Counted from the first letter of the stretch, positions 24,859 through 33,212 are shown. The stretch is DNA of 57,619 nucleotides from Amycolatopsis acidicola (GCF_007713735.2 NZ_VMNW02000054.1:1-57619); one strand, 5' to 3'. Notes: a model not told the origin generated them from the letters alone. Translations and numbers: made by a program.

Positions 24859-26004
24859 ATGAGCCTTGGCGACGAACGGGAGCTTGTACCGCTGGGCGCC
24901 GGCTTCGACCTGGCGAAGCGCGGCTACGACCGGCATCAGGTGGACGAACACCTGGAGCGGCTGGACGGCGACCTGAAGATGCTCGCCGCCGACCGGGACG
25001 CGGCGATCTCGCAGGCGGGCGATCTGGCCAGGCAGCTGGAGGCGTCCCGCGGCGAGATCGACAACCTGCGTGGCCAGGTGGAGCGGCTGGGCCAGCCGCC
25101 GACGACCGTGGAAGGGCTTTCCGAGCGGCTCCAGCGCATGCTCCGGCTGGCGCAGGACGAAGCGGCGGACACGCGCGCCCGCGCCGAGGCGGAGGCCGGG
25201 CACATCCGGGCGAAGGCGGAGTCCGACGCGAGCGCCATGCGCGCCCGCTACGAGCAGCTGCTTTCCGAGCTCGACGCGCGGCGCAAGGAGATGGAGGCCG
25301 AGCACCGCAAGGTCCTGGAGACCGCGCGCGCGGAGGCCGAGAAGATCACCACCGCGGCCAAGGAGGAGCGCGACCGCCTCGACGCGGAGGCCGAGCAGCG
25401 GCGCACCCAGGTCGAGGAGGACTTCGAGATCGCGATGGCCGCGCGGCGCACCGAGTCGATGCGCGTGCTGGCCGAGCAGGAGGCCACCAGCAAGGCGGAG
25501 GCCGAGCGCCGGGTCCGCGAGGCCACCGACGAGGCCGCGTCGATCCGCGCGAAGGTCGCCGACGAGGAGAAGAAGGCGAAGGCGGAGATCGAGCGTCGTC
25601 GCCGCGAATCCCTCGAGGACGCCAACCGCCGCAAGCAGGACTCGATCAACGAGGCCAACGCGCGCCTGGCGGAGGCGACGGCCGAGGCACAGCGCCGGGT
25701 CCGCGAAGCCACCGAGGAGTCGAACAAAAGGATCAACGCGGCGGCGGACCGGGTCGAGTCGCTGCGCAAGCTGCGTGAGGGCATCGCCGAGCAGGTCAAG
25801 GCCGCCAAGGCGGTGCTCAGCGAGGCCACGTCGGTGCTGGGTGAAGGGATGTCCGCGGAGGAGCCGAAGCCCACTCCGAAGGCCGCGCCCAAACCCTCCC
25901 CGAAGCCGGCCCCGTCGGACGCTCCGACAGCGCCGGCACGCCCCAAGGTGACCGTGGAAAAGAGTCACCCGAACGGGGCTGCGAGCAAACCGACTGACGA
26001 GTAA
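24859..26004 (+). CDS. DivIVA-domain coiled-coil protein
   Basis: A 381-residue protein. Residues about 12-45 (FDLAKRGYDRHQVDEHLERL) carry a DivIVA-type lipid-binding/polarity motif. Residues 45-325 are a nearly continuous charged coiled coil rich in Ala, Glu and Arg with repeated blocks such as AEAERRVREATDEA. The C-terminal 55 residues are Pro/Lys/Ala-rich and disordered. Relatives in mycobacteria and streptomycetes are cytoskeletal or cell-wall-growth scaffolds. ATG 24859 is used; TAAGTA lies about ten bases upstream as a possible -10, suggesting a short or absent leader. It stands alone, 36 bases after ccr. Confidence 0.88.
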   Translation: MSLGDERELVPLGAGFDLAKRGYDRHQVDEHLERLDGDLKMLAADRDAAISQAGDLARQLEASRGEIDNLRGQVERLGQPPTTVEGLSERLQRMLRLAQDEAADTRARAEAEAGHIRAKAESDASAMRARYEQLLSELDARRKEMEAEHRKVLETARAEAEKITTAAKEERDRLDAEAEQRRTQVEEDFEIAMAARRTESMRVLAEQEATSKAEAERRVREATDEAASIRAKVADEEKKAKAEIERRRRESLEDANRRKQDSINEANARLAEATAEAQRRVREATEESNKRINAAADRVESLRKLREGIAEQVKAAKAVLSEATSVLGEGMSAEEPKPTPKAAPKPSPKPAPSDAPTAPARPKVTVEKSHPNGAASKPTDE

Positions 26005-26049
26005 CCTAACCGACCACGCGGCTCACGCGTACCTGTCGGAAGGACTCGG

Positions 26050-26499
26050 ATGGCGGCTTACCACACTGTTGTCGTAGGTACGGATGGCTCTGACTCGTCG
26101 TTCCGCGCGGTCGACCGCGCGGCGGCGGTGTCAGCGGACTCGGGCGCCCGGCTCGTGATCGTCTGCGCCTACTACCCGGCCAGTGAAAAGGACGTCGAGA
26201 AGGCGCAGGACGCGCTGCGCGACGAGGCGTACCAGGTCGTCGGCTCGGCCCCGGCCGAGGACACGCTGCTTTCGGCCCGTGACAGGGCGGCCAAGGTCGG
26301 CGCGTCGAACATCGAAACGCTGGCGATCGTCGGCGAGCCGGTGGAGACGCTGCGGAAGGTCGTCGCGGACCGGTCGGCGGACCTGCTGGTGGTCGGCAAC
26401 CGCGGGCTGAACACGATCACCGGGCGGATCCTGGGCTCGGTGCCGTCCGAGGCCGCGCGCAAATCGGGCGTCGACGTGCTGATCGTGCACACGACCTGA
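26050..26499 (+). CDS. Universal stress protein (UspA domain)
   Basis: A 149-residue single UspA domain. VVVGTDGSDSSFRAVDRA at the start and the ATP-binding GNRGLNTITGRILGSVPS near the end (G-x2-G-x9-GS) are intact, so ATP binding is likely. It is a cytoplasmic dimer. The GTG of the adenylate cyclase gene follows only seven bases after its stop, so the two may form an operon. Confidence 0.93.
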   Translation: MAAYHTVVVGTDGSDSSFRAVDRAAAVSADSGARLVIVCAYYPASEKDVEKAQDALRDEAYQVVGSAPAEDTLLSARDRAAKVGASNIETLAIVGEPVETLRKVVADRSADLLVVGNRGLNTITGRILGSVPSEAARKSGVDVLIVHTT

Positions 26500-26506
26500 G
26501 GCGCGG

Positions 26507-27460
26507 GTGGATCAGGAGCGGCTCGAACGCATTCTGCTCGGCGGCGAGCGCCGCTACACCCGGCTCGAGGTCGCGGAGAAGACGGGCGTCCCGATCGAAC
26601 GCGCGACGCGGCTGTGGCGGGCCCTCGGGTTCGCCACCGTCGACGACGACGCGGTGGTGTTCACCGATGCCGACGTCGAGGCCGTGCGGACGGCGGATCA
26701 GCTGATCTCGTCCGGGCTGCTCGACGCCACGCTCGAGGTGCCGGTGACCAGGGCGCTGGGCCAGCACCTTTCGCGGCTGGCCGAGTGGCAGGTGCACATG
26801 CTGTGGACCCTGATCACCGAAAACGAGGGTCTCGGCCAGGATGACGGCCAGATCGAGCGGCTCGTCGACGTGCTGGTGCCGGAGTTGCAGAAGGTCCAGG
26901 ACTTCGTGTGGCGGCGGCATTTGGCGGCCTTCGCGGGGCGGGCATTGGCTTCGCCGGAGGAGGATCTCGAGGCGCGGACCGAGGTGGCCGGGTTCGTCGA
27001 CATGGTCGGCTACACCCGGCTCACCCGGCGCATCAACGAGGCCGAGCTGAGCCAGGTGCTGGAGCGCTTCGAGGCGCTGGCGACGGAAGCCGTGGCCGAG
27101 CACCATGGGCGCATCGTGAAGATGATCGGGGACGAGGTGCTCTTCGTCGCCGACGAGCCCGTCGACGCCGCCGAGATCGCCTTGGCGCTGACCGAACGCA
27201 CCAGCAGCGACGAAAGCCTGCCCGAGGTCCGCGCCGGACTGGCTTCGGGCCGGATTCTGAGCAGGTTCGGTGACGTCTATGGGTCGGTGGTGAATCTGGC
27301 CGCGCGGCTCACCTCGATCGCCCGCCCCGGCACGATCTTGATCGACCGCGAACTGGCCGGTGAGCTGGCGAAGAACAAGGGATATTCGGTGCGCCCCCGG
27401 CGCCCCGCGAGCGTGCGTGGCTACGCGCGCCTTCGTTCGTTCGCCCTGCGCCGGGCCTGA
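26507..27460 (+). CDS. Class III adenylate cyclase with N-terminal regulatory domain
   Basis: A 317-residue protein. Residues 1-150 are an all-helical domain like the autoinhibitory domain of mycobacterial Rv1264-type cyclases. Residues about 158-310 form the cyclase homology domain. The metal-binding Asp165 (FVDMVGYT) and Asp209 (KMIGDEVLF), adenine-selecting Lys205 and Asp256, and transition-state Asn263 and Arg267 (VNLAARL) are all present, so it should make cAMP as a dimer. It starts at GTG 26507 right after the universal stress gene. It is cytoplasmic, with possible pH or ligand control through the N-terminal domain (by homology). Confidence 0.93.
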   Translation: MDQERLERILLGGERRYTRLEVAEKTGVPIERATRLWRALGFATVDDDAVVFTDADVEAVRTADQLISSGLLDATLEVPVTRALGQHLSRLAEWQVHMLWTLITENEGLGQDDGQIERLVDVLVPELQKVQDFVWRRHLAAFAGRALASPEEDLEARTEVAGFVDMVGYTRLTRRINEAELSQVLERFEALATEAVAEHHGRIVKMIGDEVLFVADEPVDAAEIALALTERTSSDESLPEVRAGLASGRILSRFGDVYGSVVNLAARLTSIARPGTILIDRELAGELAKNKGYSVRPRRPASVRGYARLRSFALRRA

Positions 27461-27470
27461 GCCGTTTCGT

Positions 27471-27512
27471 GCTGTGGCTCCTCTGCGCCTGCGGGCGAGG
27501 AGGAGCCACAGC
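27471..27512. terminator. Bidirectional terminator after the cyclase gene
   Basis: A 13-bp stem GCTGTGGCTCCTC/GAGGAGCCACAGC (27471-27483 with 27500-27512) has a 16-base loop. It sits between the cyclase stop and the convergent small Cys-rich ORF. Confidence 0.75.
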
Positions 27513-27521
27513 CACGAGGCC

Positions 27522-27602
27522 CTAGTGCCGGCGGCGCTCGCACTTCACGCAGTGCTCCGTGGAGCAGTTGCCGCAGGAGCAGTTACCCGGCTTCTCCGCC
27601 AT
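27522..27602 (-). CDS. 26-residue cysteine-rich peptide (metal-binding candidate)
   Basis: The 26-codon ORF reads MAEKPGN then CSCGNCSTEHCVKC then ERRRH. Five Cys and two His in 26 residues give a CxCx2Cx4Cx2C pattern like the clusters of small metallothioneins or zinc ribbons. A weak AAGGG lies upstream of the ATG at 27602. A terminator hairpin lies directly beyond its stop, which supports a real transcript. It is too short for most gene finders. Homology is not known to me; translation is unproven. Confidence 0.5.
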   Translation of the reverse strand: MAEKPGNCSCGNCSTEHCVKCERRRH

Positions 27603-28054
27603 GACCCACAACCCTTCGTGTTTCGTCGATCGAATCGGTGTCGTCCTTCTCGAACGCACTCCAAGTCGCGCCCGACCTGCCGGGAGTTCCGGCGATCACC
27701 GAATCGGATGACCCCCATGCCCCAGCGCGGCGCGGCAACACGTACCTTGTGCGGCACGCCCGGGGCAGGCCGTAGGCCCGATCCGGCGGGGGCCTGACCA
27801 CAACGTTTCGGAAGAGTTTTATGCGGACAGTCCTCATCTTCGTACGCGGCCTGATCGCGCTGCTGACCTACCGCCGCGACCGGCACGAACCAAAACTCCG
27901 CTCCGTGGACGACTAGCGAGCCTAGGGCTTGTGAGGGAGGCGCGGGGCTGGGCACGCGAGGGGCGGGCATACGCCAGGCCGATCCAAGCCGGGCGCCCGG
28001 CACGCGCGCGCCCTCAGCCCGGTTCGATTCCCTCGCCGGTCCAAGCCCTTCCGG
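27603..28054. other. Largely non-coding stretch between the Cys-rich ORF and proA
   Basis: Apart from the small ORF at 27821-27916 no coding signal is convincing. The 28021-28031 sequence GGTTCGATTCC resembles a tRNA T-loop, but no D-arm or anticodon arm is found and its stem does not pair. Confidence 0.5.
27821..27916 (+). CDS. Possible 31-residue small protein
   Basis: The ORF starts MRTVLIFVRGLIALLTYRRD, a short hydrophobic segment followed by a charged tail. GGAAGAG lies five bases before ATG 27821. There is no recognisable domain and no neighbour in the same direction. It could be a small membrane peptide or chance. Confidence 0.3.
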   Translation: MRTVLIFVRGLIALLTYRRDRHEPKLRSVDD

Positions 28055-29296
28055 TCAGCCCGCGTCGGGCAGTACGGCGTACTGCCTGACGTACAAGTCC
28101 GTGTACGTGACCGGACCGCGGGGTCCGGGCACCTTGTCCAGGTTGATGCCCGTCTCCGGGACGGCCAGCAGCTTGAACCCGTCGAGCAGGCGGGTCGGCG
28201 CGTTCCAGAAGACGCCGGTGCCGGTGTAGCCGTCGAAGAAGGCTTCAGCGGCTGCGTTGTCCTCCGTCGTGATGCCGGCGGCCAGGCCCGACGTCTCTTC
28301 GTTGGCGATGCGCACGGCCTCGTCGAGCGACTCGACCTTCGCGACCGTCACGGTGGCCTCACGGTCAGAGTCCAGCGCCCACTCGTAGCCGATGGCGTGC
28401 TCGTGCGGGGCAAGCGACGGCGCCACACCTCGCTCACCGAGCGCCTCGGTGACCAGCGGCCACACGTCGTCGTACACCTCGGCGTGGATCAGCAGGAGGT
28501 TCAGCCTGTTGCAAACGCCCAGCCTGTCAAGGCTGTCGTGCACCAGCGAGCGGGCCTTCTCCTTGTCCGCGGCCTTGTCGACGTAGAGCACTCCGCCGCC
28601 GTCCGCGTGCGCCAGCGTCCGCACGCCGTGCGTGGCCGCCTCCGTCGCCAATGCGCGCGTGCTTTCGCCACTGCCGCGCAGGATCACCAGCGGTACTAGC
28701 GAAGGCAGCTGCACGAGCGCCGCCGCGGCTTCACGCTCGACGCGCGGGACCAGCTGGATCACGTCCGCGTCGATACCGGCCTCCGCGAGCGCAGGCGCGA
28801 TCACCACGTCGAGCAGCCGCTGCGCCGAACCGAGCGCGGCGGAACCCGTGCGCAGCACACCGCCGTTGCGCGACTTGACCAGCTGCGAAGCCACGTCCAC
28901 GGTCACGTTCGGCCGTGCCTCGTAGTTCGCGCCGATCACGCCGACCGGCCGCCGCCGCTCCACCAGCCGCAGCCCGCCGTCCAAAGTGGACACCGGAACC
29001 GACCGCTCCTGATGCGGTGCGCCCGCCAGCAGCCGGAGCTGCTCGGCCATCCCGGTGAGGCGCTCCTCGGTGATGGTGAGCCTGTCCAGCAGACCCGCGC
29101 TCATCCCCTCTTCGCGCGCCTTCGCGACGTCAGCCCTGTTCGCCTCCAGCACGGCTTCCCGGCTTTCGAGCAACCGGTCCGCCATCCCGTTCAGCGCGGC
29201 GTCGATCGCGCTCTCCGGCGCCGTGGCCAGTGACGGGGCCGCCCGCTTGGCCGCCCGTGCGCATTCCTCTACCGCCTTGGCCACCTCGTCGGACAC
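28055..29296 (-). CDS. proA: Glutamate-5-semialdehyde dehydrogenase (ProA family)
   Basis: A 413-residue aldehyde dehydrogenase-fold protein. RRPVGVIGANYEARPNVTVD and the catalytic-Cys region LGVCNRLNLLLIH align with ProA, which reduces gamma-glutamyl phosphate with NADPH for proline synthesis. Several motifs differ from textbook ProA: SRNGGVLRTGS instead of SGNAVxLRGG, and CNRLN instead of CNAxE, so it is a divergent member. GTG 29296 has GGAAGGAACG upstream. No proB lies in the window. It follows the M50-type protease and alkA on the same strand with gaps of about 80-110 bases. Confidence 0.85.
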   Translation of the reverse strand: MSDEVAKAVEECARAAKRAAPSLATAPESAIDAALNGMADRLLESREAVLEANRADVAKAREEGMSAGLLDRLTITEERLTGMAEQLRLLAGAPHQERSVPVSTLDGGLRLVERRRPVGVIGANYEARPNVTVDVASQLVKSRNGGVLRTGSAALGSAQRLLDVVIAPALAEAGIDADVIQLVPRVEREAAAALVQLPSLVPLVILRGSGESTRALATEAATHGVRTLAHADGGGVLYVDKAADKEKARSLVHDSLDRLGVCNRLNLLLIHAEVYDDVWPLVTEALGERGVAPSLAPHEHAIGYEWALDSDREATVTVAKVESLDEAVRIANEETSGLAAGITTEDNAAAEAFFDGYTGTGVFWNAPTRLLDGFKLLAVPETGINLDKVPGPRGPVTYTDLYVRQYAVLPDAG

Positions 29297-29404
29297 AGCC
29301 GTTCCTTCCGTCTCACCCGGGTTCGGGACGGGCCGCCCACCCTGCGGCGAGGGACAGCCCGGCACGCTCGATCGCGCGTCCCTTCAGTGTGCCGTACGAG
29401 CAGC

Positions 29405-30136
29405 TCAGGGTTGTAGCGCGGGCTCGAGCAACCACGCTCCCCCGATCACGAGGCACGTCACCCCGAGCACGCCGAGGATCAGCAGCCACAACGCGCCCGG
29501 CACGCCGGTGAGCCTGGCCAGCTGGTCGGCATCGGAGTCGCGCGCCGCGCCCCGCCGTCGTTTGAGCTGCAGCTCGAACACCGGCCGGATGCCGCCGAAC
29601 AGCAGGAACCACGTGATGAGGTACACGAACCACGACTGCACCTCGGGCCCGGCCACCAACGCCACCACGCCCAGCCCGACCGCGGTCAGCACCACGGACA
29701 GGACGCCATAAGCGTTGCGCACCATCACGAGCACGCCCAGCAGCAACACCGCGGCGACCCCGAGCAGCACGGTGACCCGGTTCGCCGCCACCAGCGCGGC
29801 GAACGCCAGCCCCAGCACGCCCGGCGCCGGGTACCCGGCCAGCGACGTCAGCACCATGCCGGGCCCGGTGGGCTTGCCCCGGGACACCGTGACGCCGGAC
29901 GTGTCGGAATGCAGCTGGATGCCCTGCAGCCGACGCCCCACCAGCAACGCGATCAACGCGTGCCCGGCCTCGTGCACGATCGTGATGACGTTGCGGGCCA
30001 ACCGCCACGGCGATCCGGAGAGCACCAGCAGCAGGGCGACCCCACCGGTCACGAACGGCACCCAGACCGTCGGGTCGGGCTGTGCGCCGAAGATCCCCGA
30101 AGGCGAGACGGAGTCAGTCGTGTCCGCGAGAAGCAC
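29405..30136 (-). CDS. M50-type (site-2 protease-like) membrane peptidase family protein
   Basis: A 243-residue membrane protein with about six hydrophobic helices. The zinc motif HEAGH in ITIVHEAGHALIALLVGRR lies in the second helix, followed by SGVTVSRGKPTGPGMVLTSLAGY. The Gly-rich block matches the compact peptidase_M50B-like group common in actinobacteria. A second metal-ligand motif (usually DG in a later helix) is not obvious. The start is GTG 30136 without a clear ribosome site. Substrate unknown; possibly intramembrane proteolysis. Confidence 0.82.
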   Translation of the reverse strand: MLLADTTDSVSPSGIFGAQPDPTVWVPFVTGGVALLLVLSGSPWRLARNVITIVHEAGHALIALLVGRRLQGIQLHSDTSGVTVSRGKPTGPGMVLTSLAGYPAPGVLGLAFAALVAANRVTVLLGVAAVLLLGVLVMVRNAYGVLSVVLTAVGLGVVALVAGPEVQSWFVYLITWFLLFGGIRPVFELQLKRRRGAARDSDADQLARLTGVPGALWLLILGVLGVTCLVIGGAWLLEPALQP

Positions 30137-30217
30137 GCGCGCACTTCACCACATCGGCTGTCTGCTTTCTGTCACCACCCCCATCCGGTTCACAGGCCAT
30201 CACAGTGCGCACATCCC

Positions 30218-31138
30218 TCACAGCTCGCGATTGCGCGGCTCGGGCACCGGCTCCGCCTCCCGTCTCGTCCTCAGCAGCAGCGCGACCCAGCTCCGGAACG
30301 GCCGCCAGCCCTCCGCTATCTCCGCCAGCTCGGCCACGCTCGCCTCCGGGACGCCGTAGCTCTGCCGCATCTGGTCGTGCAGGCGTTGCTCGTTGGCGGG
30401 GAACACATCCGGATGCCCCGCGCCGCGCACGAGGATCAGCTCCGCCGAGAACGGGCCGATGCCGGGCAGCCGCTGCAACTGCCGCAACGCTTCGGGCGCC
30501 TCCAGCTCGCGAAGGCTCTCCGCGTCGAGTAGACCGTCCCTCGCCGCGCGCGCCACCGCGCGCAGTCTGTCCATCTTCACTTCCGCCAGCCCGGGTAATC
30601 GGGGCATCGCCAGCAGCTGCTCCGGCGCCGGGAACGAGGCCAGTTTCTTGCCCGCCACCTCGATCGCGACTCCGTGCTCTTCGGCGAGGCGCTGTTTGAT
30701 GCGGGCCGCCTGCGTCATCCGGATGCGGTTGCCGATGATCGTCCAGGCGGCGGCCTCGTACGGCGAGTGGAACAGCACCGGCCGCAAACCCGGATACTCC
30801 GCACTTGCCGCCCGGACGACCGGATCACCTTGCGCCACAAGGGAAAACCCGGCCCCGTCGACATCCAGCGAAAGGATTCGCCGGACCTGCCGCACCGCGG
30901 TTTCCGGCGAACCGTGCGCGATCTCCACCTCGACTTGGCCTGGCGCTCGCTGCCTTATCAGCACACCCGCGTGCTCCCAGCTGCGCTCTACCGGGAACGC
31001 GAGCCGCAGCGCGCCGGACTCCTCCGCCGCGTCAGGACGGGCGGCCGGCGTGAACCCTTCGAGGAACCGCGCGGACGCCGTGAGGCTGAACTCCCCGCGC
31101 GCTTCGAGCACCGCGGGCTGGTGAATCGTGCTGGTCAT
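30218..31138 (-). CDS. AlkA-like DNA-3-methyladenine glycosylase (HhH-GPD) with Glu at the catalytic position
   Basis: A 306-residue protein. The N-terminal half is an AlkA-type beta domain; the helix-hairpin-helix reads LQRLPGIGPFSAELILVRG. In AlkA the catalytic Asp follows in the pattern DVFPxxD; here the segment is DVFPANEQRL, so the residue at position 250 is Glu. A carboxylate is kept, so activity may remain, possibly altered. Related actinobacterial sequences with Glu exist to my recollection. Repair of alkylated purines is the family role. ATG 31138. Confidence 0.85.
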   Translation of the reverse strand: MTSTIHQPAVLEARGEFSLTASARFLEGFTPAARPDAAEESGALRLAFPVERSWEHAGVLIRQRAPGQVEVEIAHGSPETAVRQVRRILSLDVDGAGFSLVAQGDPVVRAASAEYPGLRPVLFHSPYEAAAWTIIGNRIRMTQAARIKQRLAEEHGVAIEVAGKKLASFPAPEQLLAMPRLPGLAEVKMDRLRAVARAARDGLLDAESLRELEAPEALRQLQRLPGIGPFSAELILVRGAGHPDVFPANEQRLHDQMRQSYGVPEASVAELAEIAEGWRPFRSWVALLLRTRREAEPVPEPRNREL

Positions 31139-31245
31139 CGGGCATCTCCCCCTTGATCGGACTGACTGCTGAAGACCCTAGCGGCACCCACCGACAATTC
31201 CGGGCGAGCGGAAAACCGGTTGCCCCCGTTGCTAGCTTCGGATGC

Positions 31246-31408
31246 ATGGGAACCTTGTGCCAGCCCTGCTTCGCGGCCCGCCGCCCCTGGGCGCGGGCCG
31301 TCTGAACGCAGCGGCTGCCCGCCTTTCGCGCTGACCCGACAGGTCAGCGGTTCCCGCACGTCTTCGCCCAGTCGCTGCGTCATGAGCCCGTTTTCCCATC
31401 TCATGACG
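31246..31408 (+). promoter_or_regulatory. erm leader peptide and attenuator structure
   Basis: A 19-codon ORF (31246-31305, MGTLCQPCFAARRPWARAV) precedes mutually exclusive stems. ACGCAGCG (31306-31313) can pair with CGCTGCGT (31373-31380), enclosing a 7-bp hairpin GCTGACC/GGTCAGC (31330-31336 with 31342-31348). Alternatively CGTCATGAG (31378-31386) pairs with CTCATGACG (31400-31408), just before the erm ribosome site GGAG. This is the classic layout of macrolide-inducible erm control. Base pairing is seen; induction is inferred. Confidence 0.75.
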
Positions 31409-31418
31409 TGGAGTCCCC

Positions 31419-32195
31419 ATGCCAACGGCACCTCGTGCCCAGCGGTCCTCCGGTGTGCATTTCCTTGCCACGCCGGGGATCGCGGCCCAGCTCGTCCAGT
31501 CCTGCCCGGTCGGCGCACACGATCTCGTCCTCGAGTTCGGCGCCGGACAGGGCGCCATCACCACCCATCTCGTGGAAACCGGCGCGCGGATCGTCGCGAT
31601 CGAGCGCGATCCGGAGTTCGCCCGTGTCCTGTGCGCCCGGTTCGCCGGTAGCGAAAACCTGAAGATCGTCCAGGCCGATATCCGGGATTTCTCCTTGCCT
31701 GACCGACACTTCGCGGTGGTGGCGAGCATTCCCTACGCACTCTCGACAACACTGTTCCGTCGATTGCTCGACCCACAACGCACCAGGCTCCGGCGCGCCG
31801 CGCTCATCGTCGAATGGGGTTTCGCCAAACGCGTAACCGCCGCCGCGCCAAGGGATCCGGGGCTGGCGTGGTGGGCCGCACGGTTCGACATCCGGCTCGT
31901 TCGCCGCATCCAGGCGGAGTACTTCCGACCACGACCACGGGTCGATTCGGCGCTGCTGACACTCGAACGGCGGCACACCCGCAGCGACCGTGCACTGTGG
32001 ACATTACTGGAGAACGCCTACCGGACACCGGCGGTCCGCGCCGGGAAGCTCGCACCAGGCAACCTCCGTGCCGCCGGGATCGAGCCCGGCCGCCCCGCCG
32101 GAACCGTTGCGCCACAACGGTGGGCGGCGCTGGCCGACCAGCTGGCCGACGACCGGGCGCTGCACTGGCCACCGTTGCCGAGGAGGTTTCGCTGA
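31419..32195 (+). CDS. erm: 23S rRNA adenine-N6 methyltransferase, Erm family
   Basis: A 258-residue Rossmann methyltransferase. The SAM motif is VLEFGAGQGAITTHLVE (about residues 38-54), the acidic ribose contact IVAIERDP, motif IV is ASIPYALSTTLF (N/S-IPY-x-ST as in Erm proteins), and the C-terminal part (YRTPAVRAGKLAPGNL) is the RNA-contacting domain. It methylates 23S rRNA A2058 (E. coli numbering), giving macrolide-lincosamide-streptogramin B resistance. ATG 31419 follows GGAG by five bases. A leader peptide with attenuator stems precedes it. Antibiotic-producing actinomycetes often carry such genes for self-protection, but no antibiotic cluster is seen here. Confidence 0.92.
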   Translation: MPTAPRAQRSSGVHFLATPGIAAQLVQSCPVGAHDLVLEFGAGQGAITTHLVETGARIVAIERDPEFARVLCARFAGSENLKIVQADIRDFSLPDRHFAVVASIPYALSTTLFRRLLDPQRTRLRRAALIVEWGFAKRVTAAAPRDPGLAWWAARFDIRLVRRIQAEYFRPRPRVDSALLTLERRHTRSDRALWTLLENAYRTPAVRAGKLAPGNLRAAGIEPGRPAGTVAPQRWAALADQLADDRALHWPPLPRRFR

Positions 32196-32198
32196 GAT

Positions 32199-32272
32199 TT
32201 CTCAGGTAATTCTTCTCAGCTGATTCCGGGGTTGTTCCACAGGTTTCTCACAACTACCGGGGCCAATCTCAG
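32199..32272. promoter_or_regulatory. Four TTCTCAG-like direct repeats upstream of the HtrA-like gene
   Basis: TTCTCAG occurs at 32199-32205 and 32213-32219 (14-bp step), with TTCTCAC at 32245-32251 and ATCTCAG at 32266-32272. Direct repeats with a CTCAG core are the form I recall for the MprA response-regulator box that controls mycobacterial pepD (HtrA-type). The assignment is inference. Confidence 0.5.
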
Positions 32273-32276
32273 TGCC

Positions 32277-33212
32277 ATGAGCGAGAACGACGTCCGGCCG
32301 GGCCACACGGGTGGATACCAGCCGCAGCAGGGCTACCACTACCCGTACTACCCCCAGCAGGCCGCGCCGGTGCTCACCCCGCCACGGCCACCGCGCCGCA
32401 AGGGCGGAAAGGTGGCCGTTCTGGTCACCGCCACCGCCGTCGCGGCCGCTGTGGTCGGCGGCGCGAGCGGAGCCGCCATCGTCGGCTTCGACGGCAGTTC
32501 CGCCAACAGCACCGCGTCGACGGCCACCGCGACGACGGTCTCCGGCACGACCAGCACGGACGTCAGTGCCGTGGCGGCGAAGGTGCTGCCCAGCGTCGTC
32601 CAGGTGAACGTGACGACCACGAGCGGCGAGGCCATCGGCTCGGGCGTAATCCTCAGCGCCGACGGGAAAATCCTCACCAACGCGCACGTCGTCTCCGGCG
32701 CCCGCAGCGTCACGATCACCCTGACCGACGGCACGAAATACCAGGCGCAGGTGCTCGGCTCGGACACCACCGCCGACATCGCGGTACTGCAGGCACAGGG
32801 CGCCAGCGGACTCACCGCCGCCACCCTCGGCGACTCCAGCCAGCTGAAGGTGGGCCAGGAAGTCGTGGCGATCGGCTCGCCGGGCGGGCTGCAGAACACC
32901 GTCACCTCCGGCATCATCAGCGCGCTCAACCGCAACCTTTCCGACATCGGCACCGGCGACGACCAAGGCTCCTCGCCCTACGGCCAGACAGCCGAAAGCA
33001 CCAGCGATTCGCCCAGCTACACCGCGATCCAGACCGACGCCGCGATCAACCAGGGCAACTCCGGCGGCGCGCTCGTCAACACCGCGGGCGAGGTCATCGG
33101 CATCAACTCCGCGATGTACAGCCCGTCCGGATCCAGCGGATCCGTCGGCATCGGCTTCGCCATCCCGATCAACGACGCCAAGACGATCGTGAGCCAGATC
33201 GAGAACGACTGA
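32277..33212 (+). CDS. HtrA-like membrane-anchored serine protease without PDZ
   Basis: A 311-residue S1C protease. Residues 1-43 are a Tyr/Gln/Pro-rich cytoplasmic tail, residues about 45-70 the membrane anchor, a Thr/Ser-rich linker follows, and then the trypsin-like domain. The catalytic triad is His137 (TNAHVVSG), Asp167 (TADIAVLQ) and Ser262 (NQGNSGGAL). The chain ends at IVSQIEND, so the PDZ domain found in most HtrA/PepD proteins is missing. ATG 32277. It would act outside the membrane on misfolded proteins. CTCAG direct repeats upstream hint at two-component envelope-stress control. Confidence 0.92.
   Translation: MSENDVRPGHTGGYQPQQGYHYPYYPQQAAPVLTPPRPPRRKGGKVAVLVTATAVAAAVVGGASGAAIVGFDGSSANSTASTATATTVSGTTSTDVSAVAAKVLPSVVQVNVTTTSGEAIGSGVILSADGKILTNAHVVSGARSVTITLTDGTKYQAQVLGSDTTADIAVLQAQGASGLTAATLGDSSQLKVGQEVVAIGSPGGLQNTVTSGIISALNRNLSDIGTGDDQGSSPYGQTAESTSDSPSYTAIQTDAAINQGNSGGALVNTAGEVIGINSAMYSPSGSSGSVGIGFAIPINDAKTIVSQIEND

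Noticed and set aside
28021..28036. T-loop-like GGTTCGATTCC with an acceptor-like GCGAGGG/CCCTCGC pair (27956-27962 with 28030-28036)
   Set aside because: The acceptor strand follows the T-loop without a T-stem and there is no D-arm or anticodon arm, so it is not a tRNA.
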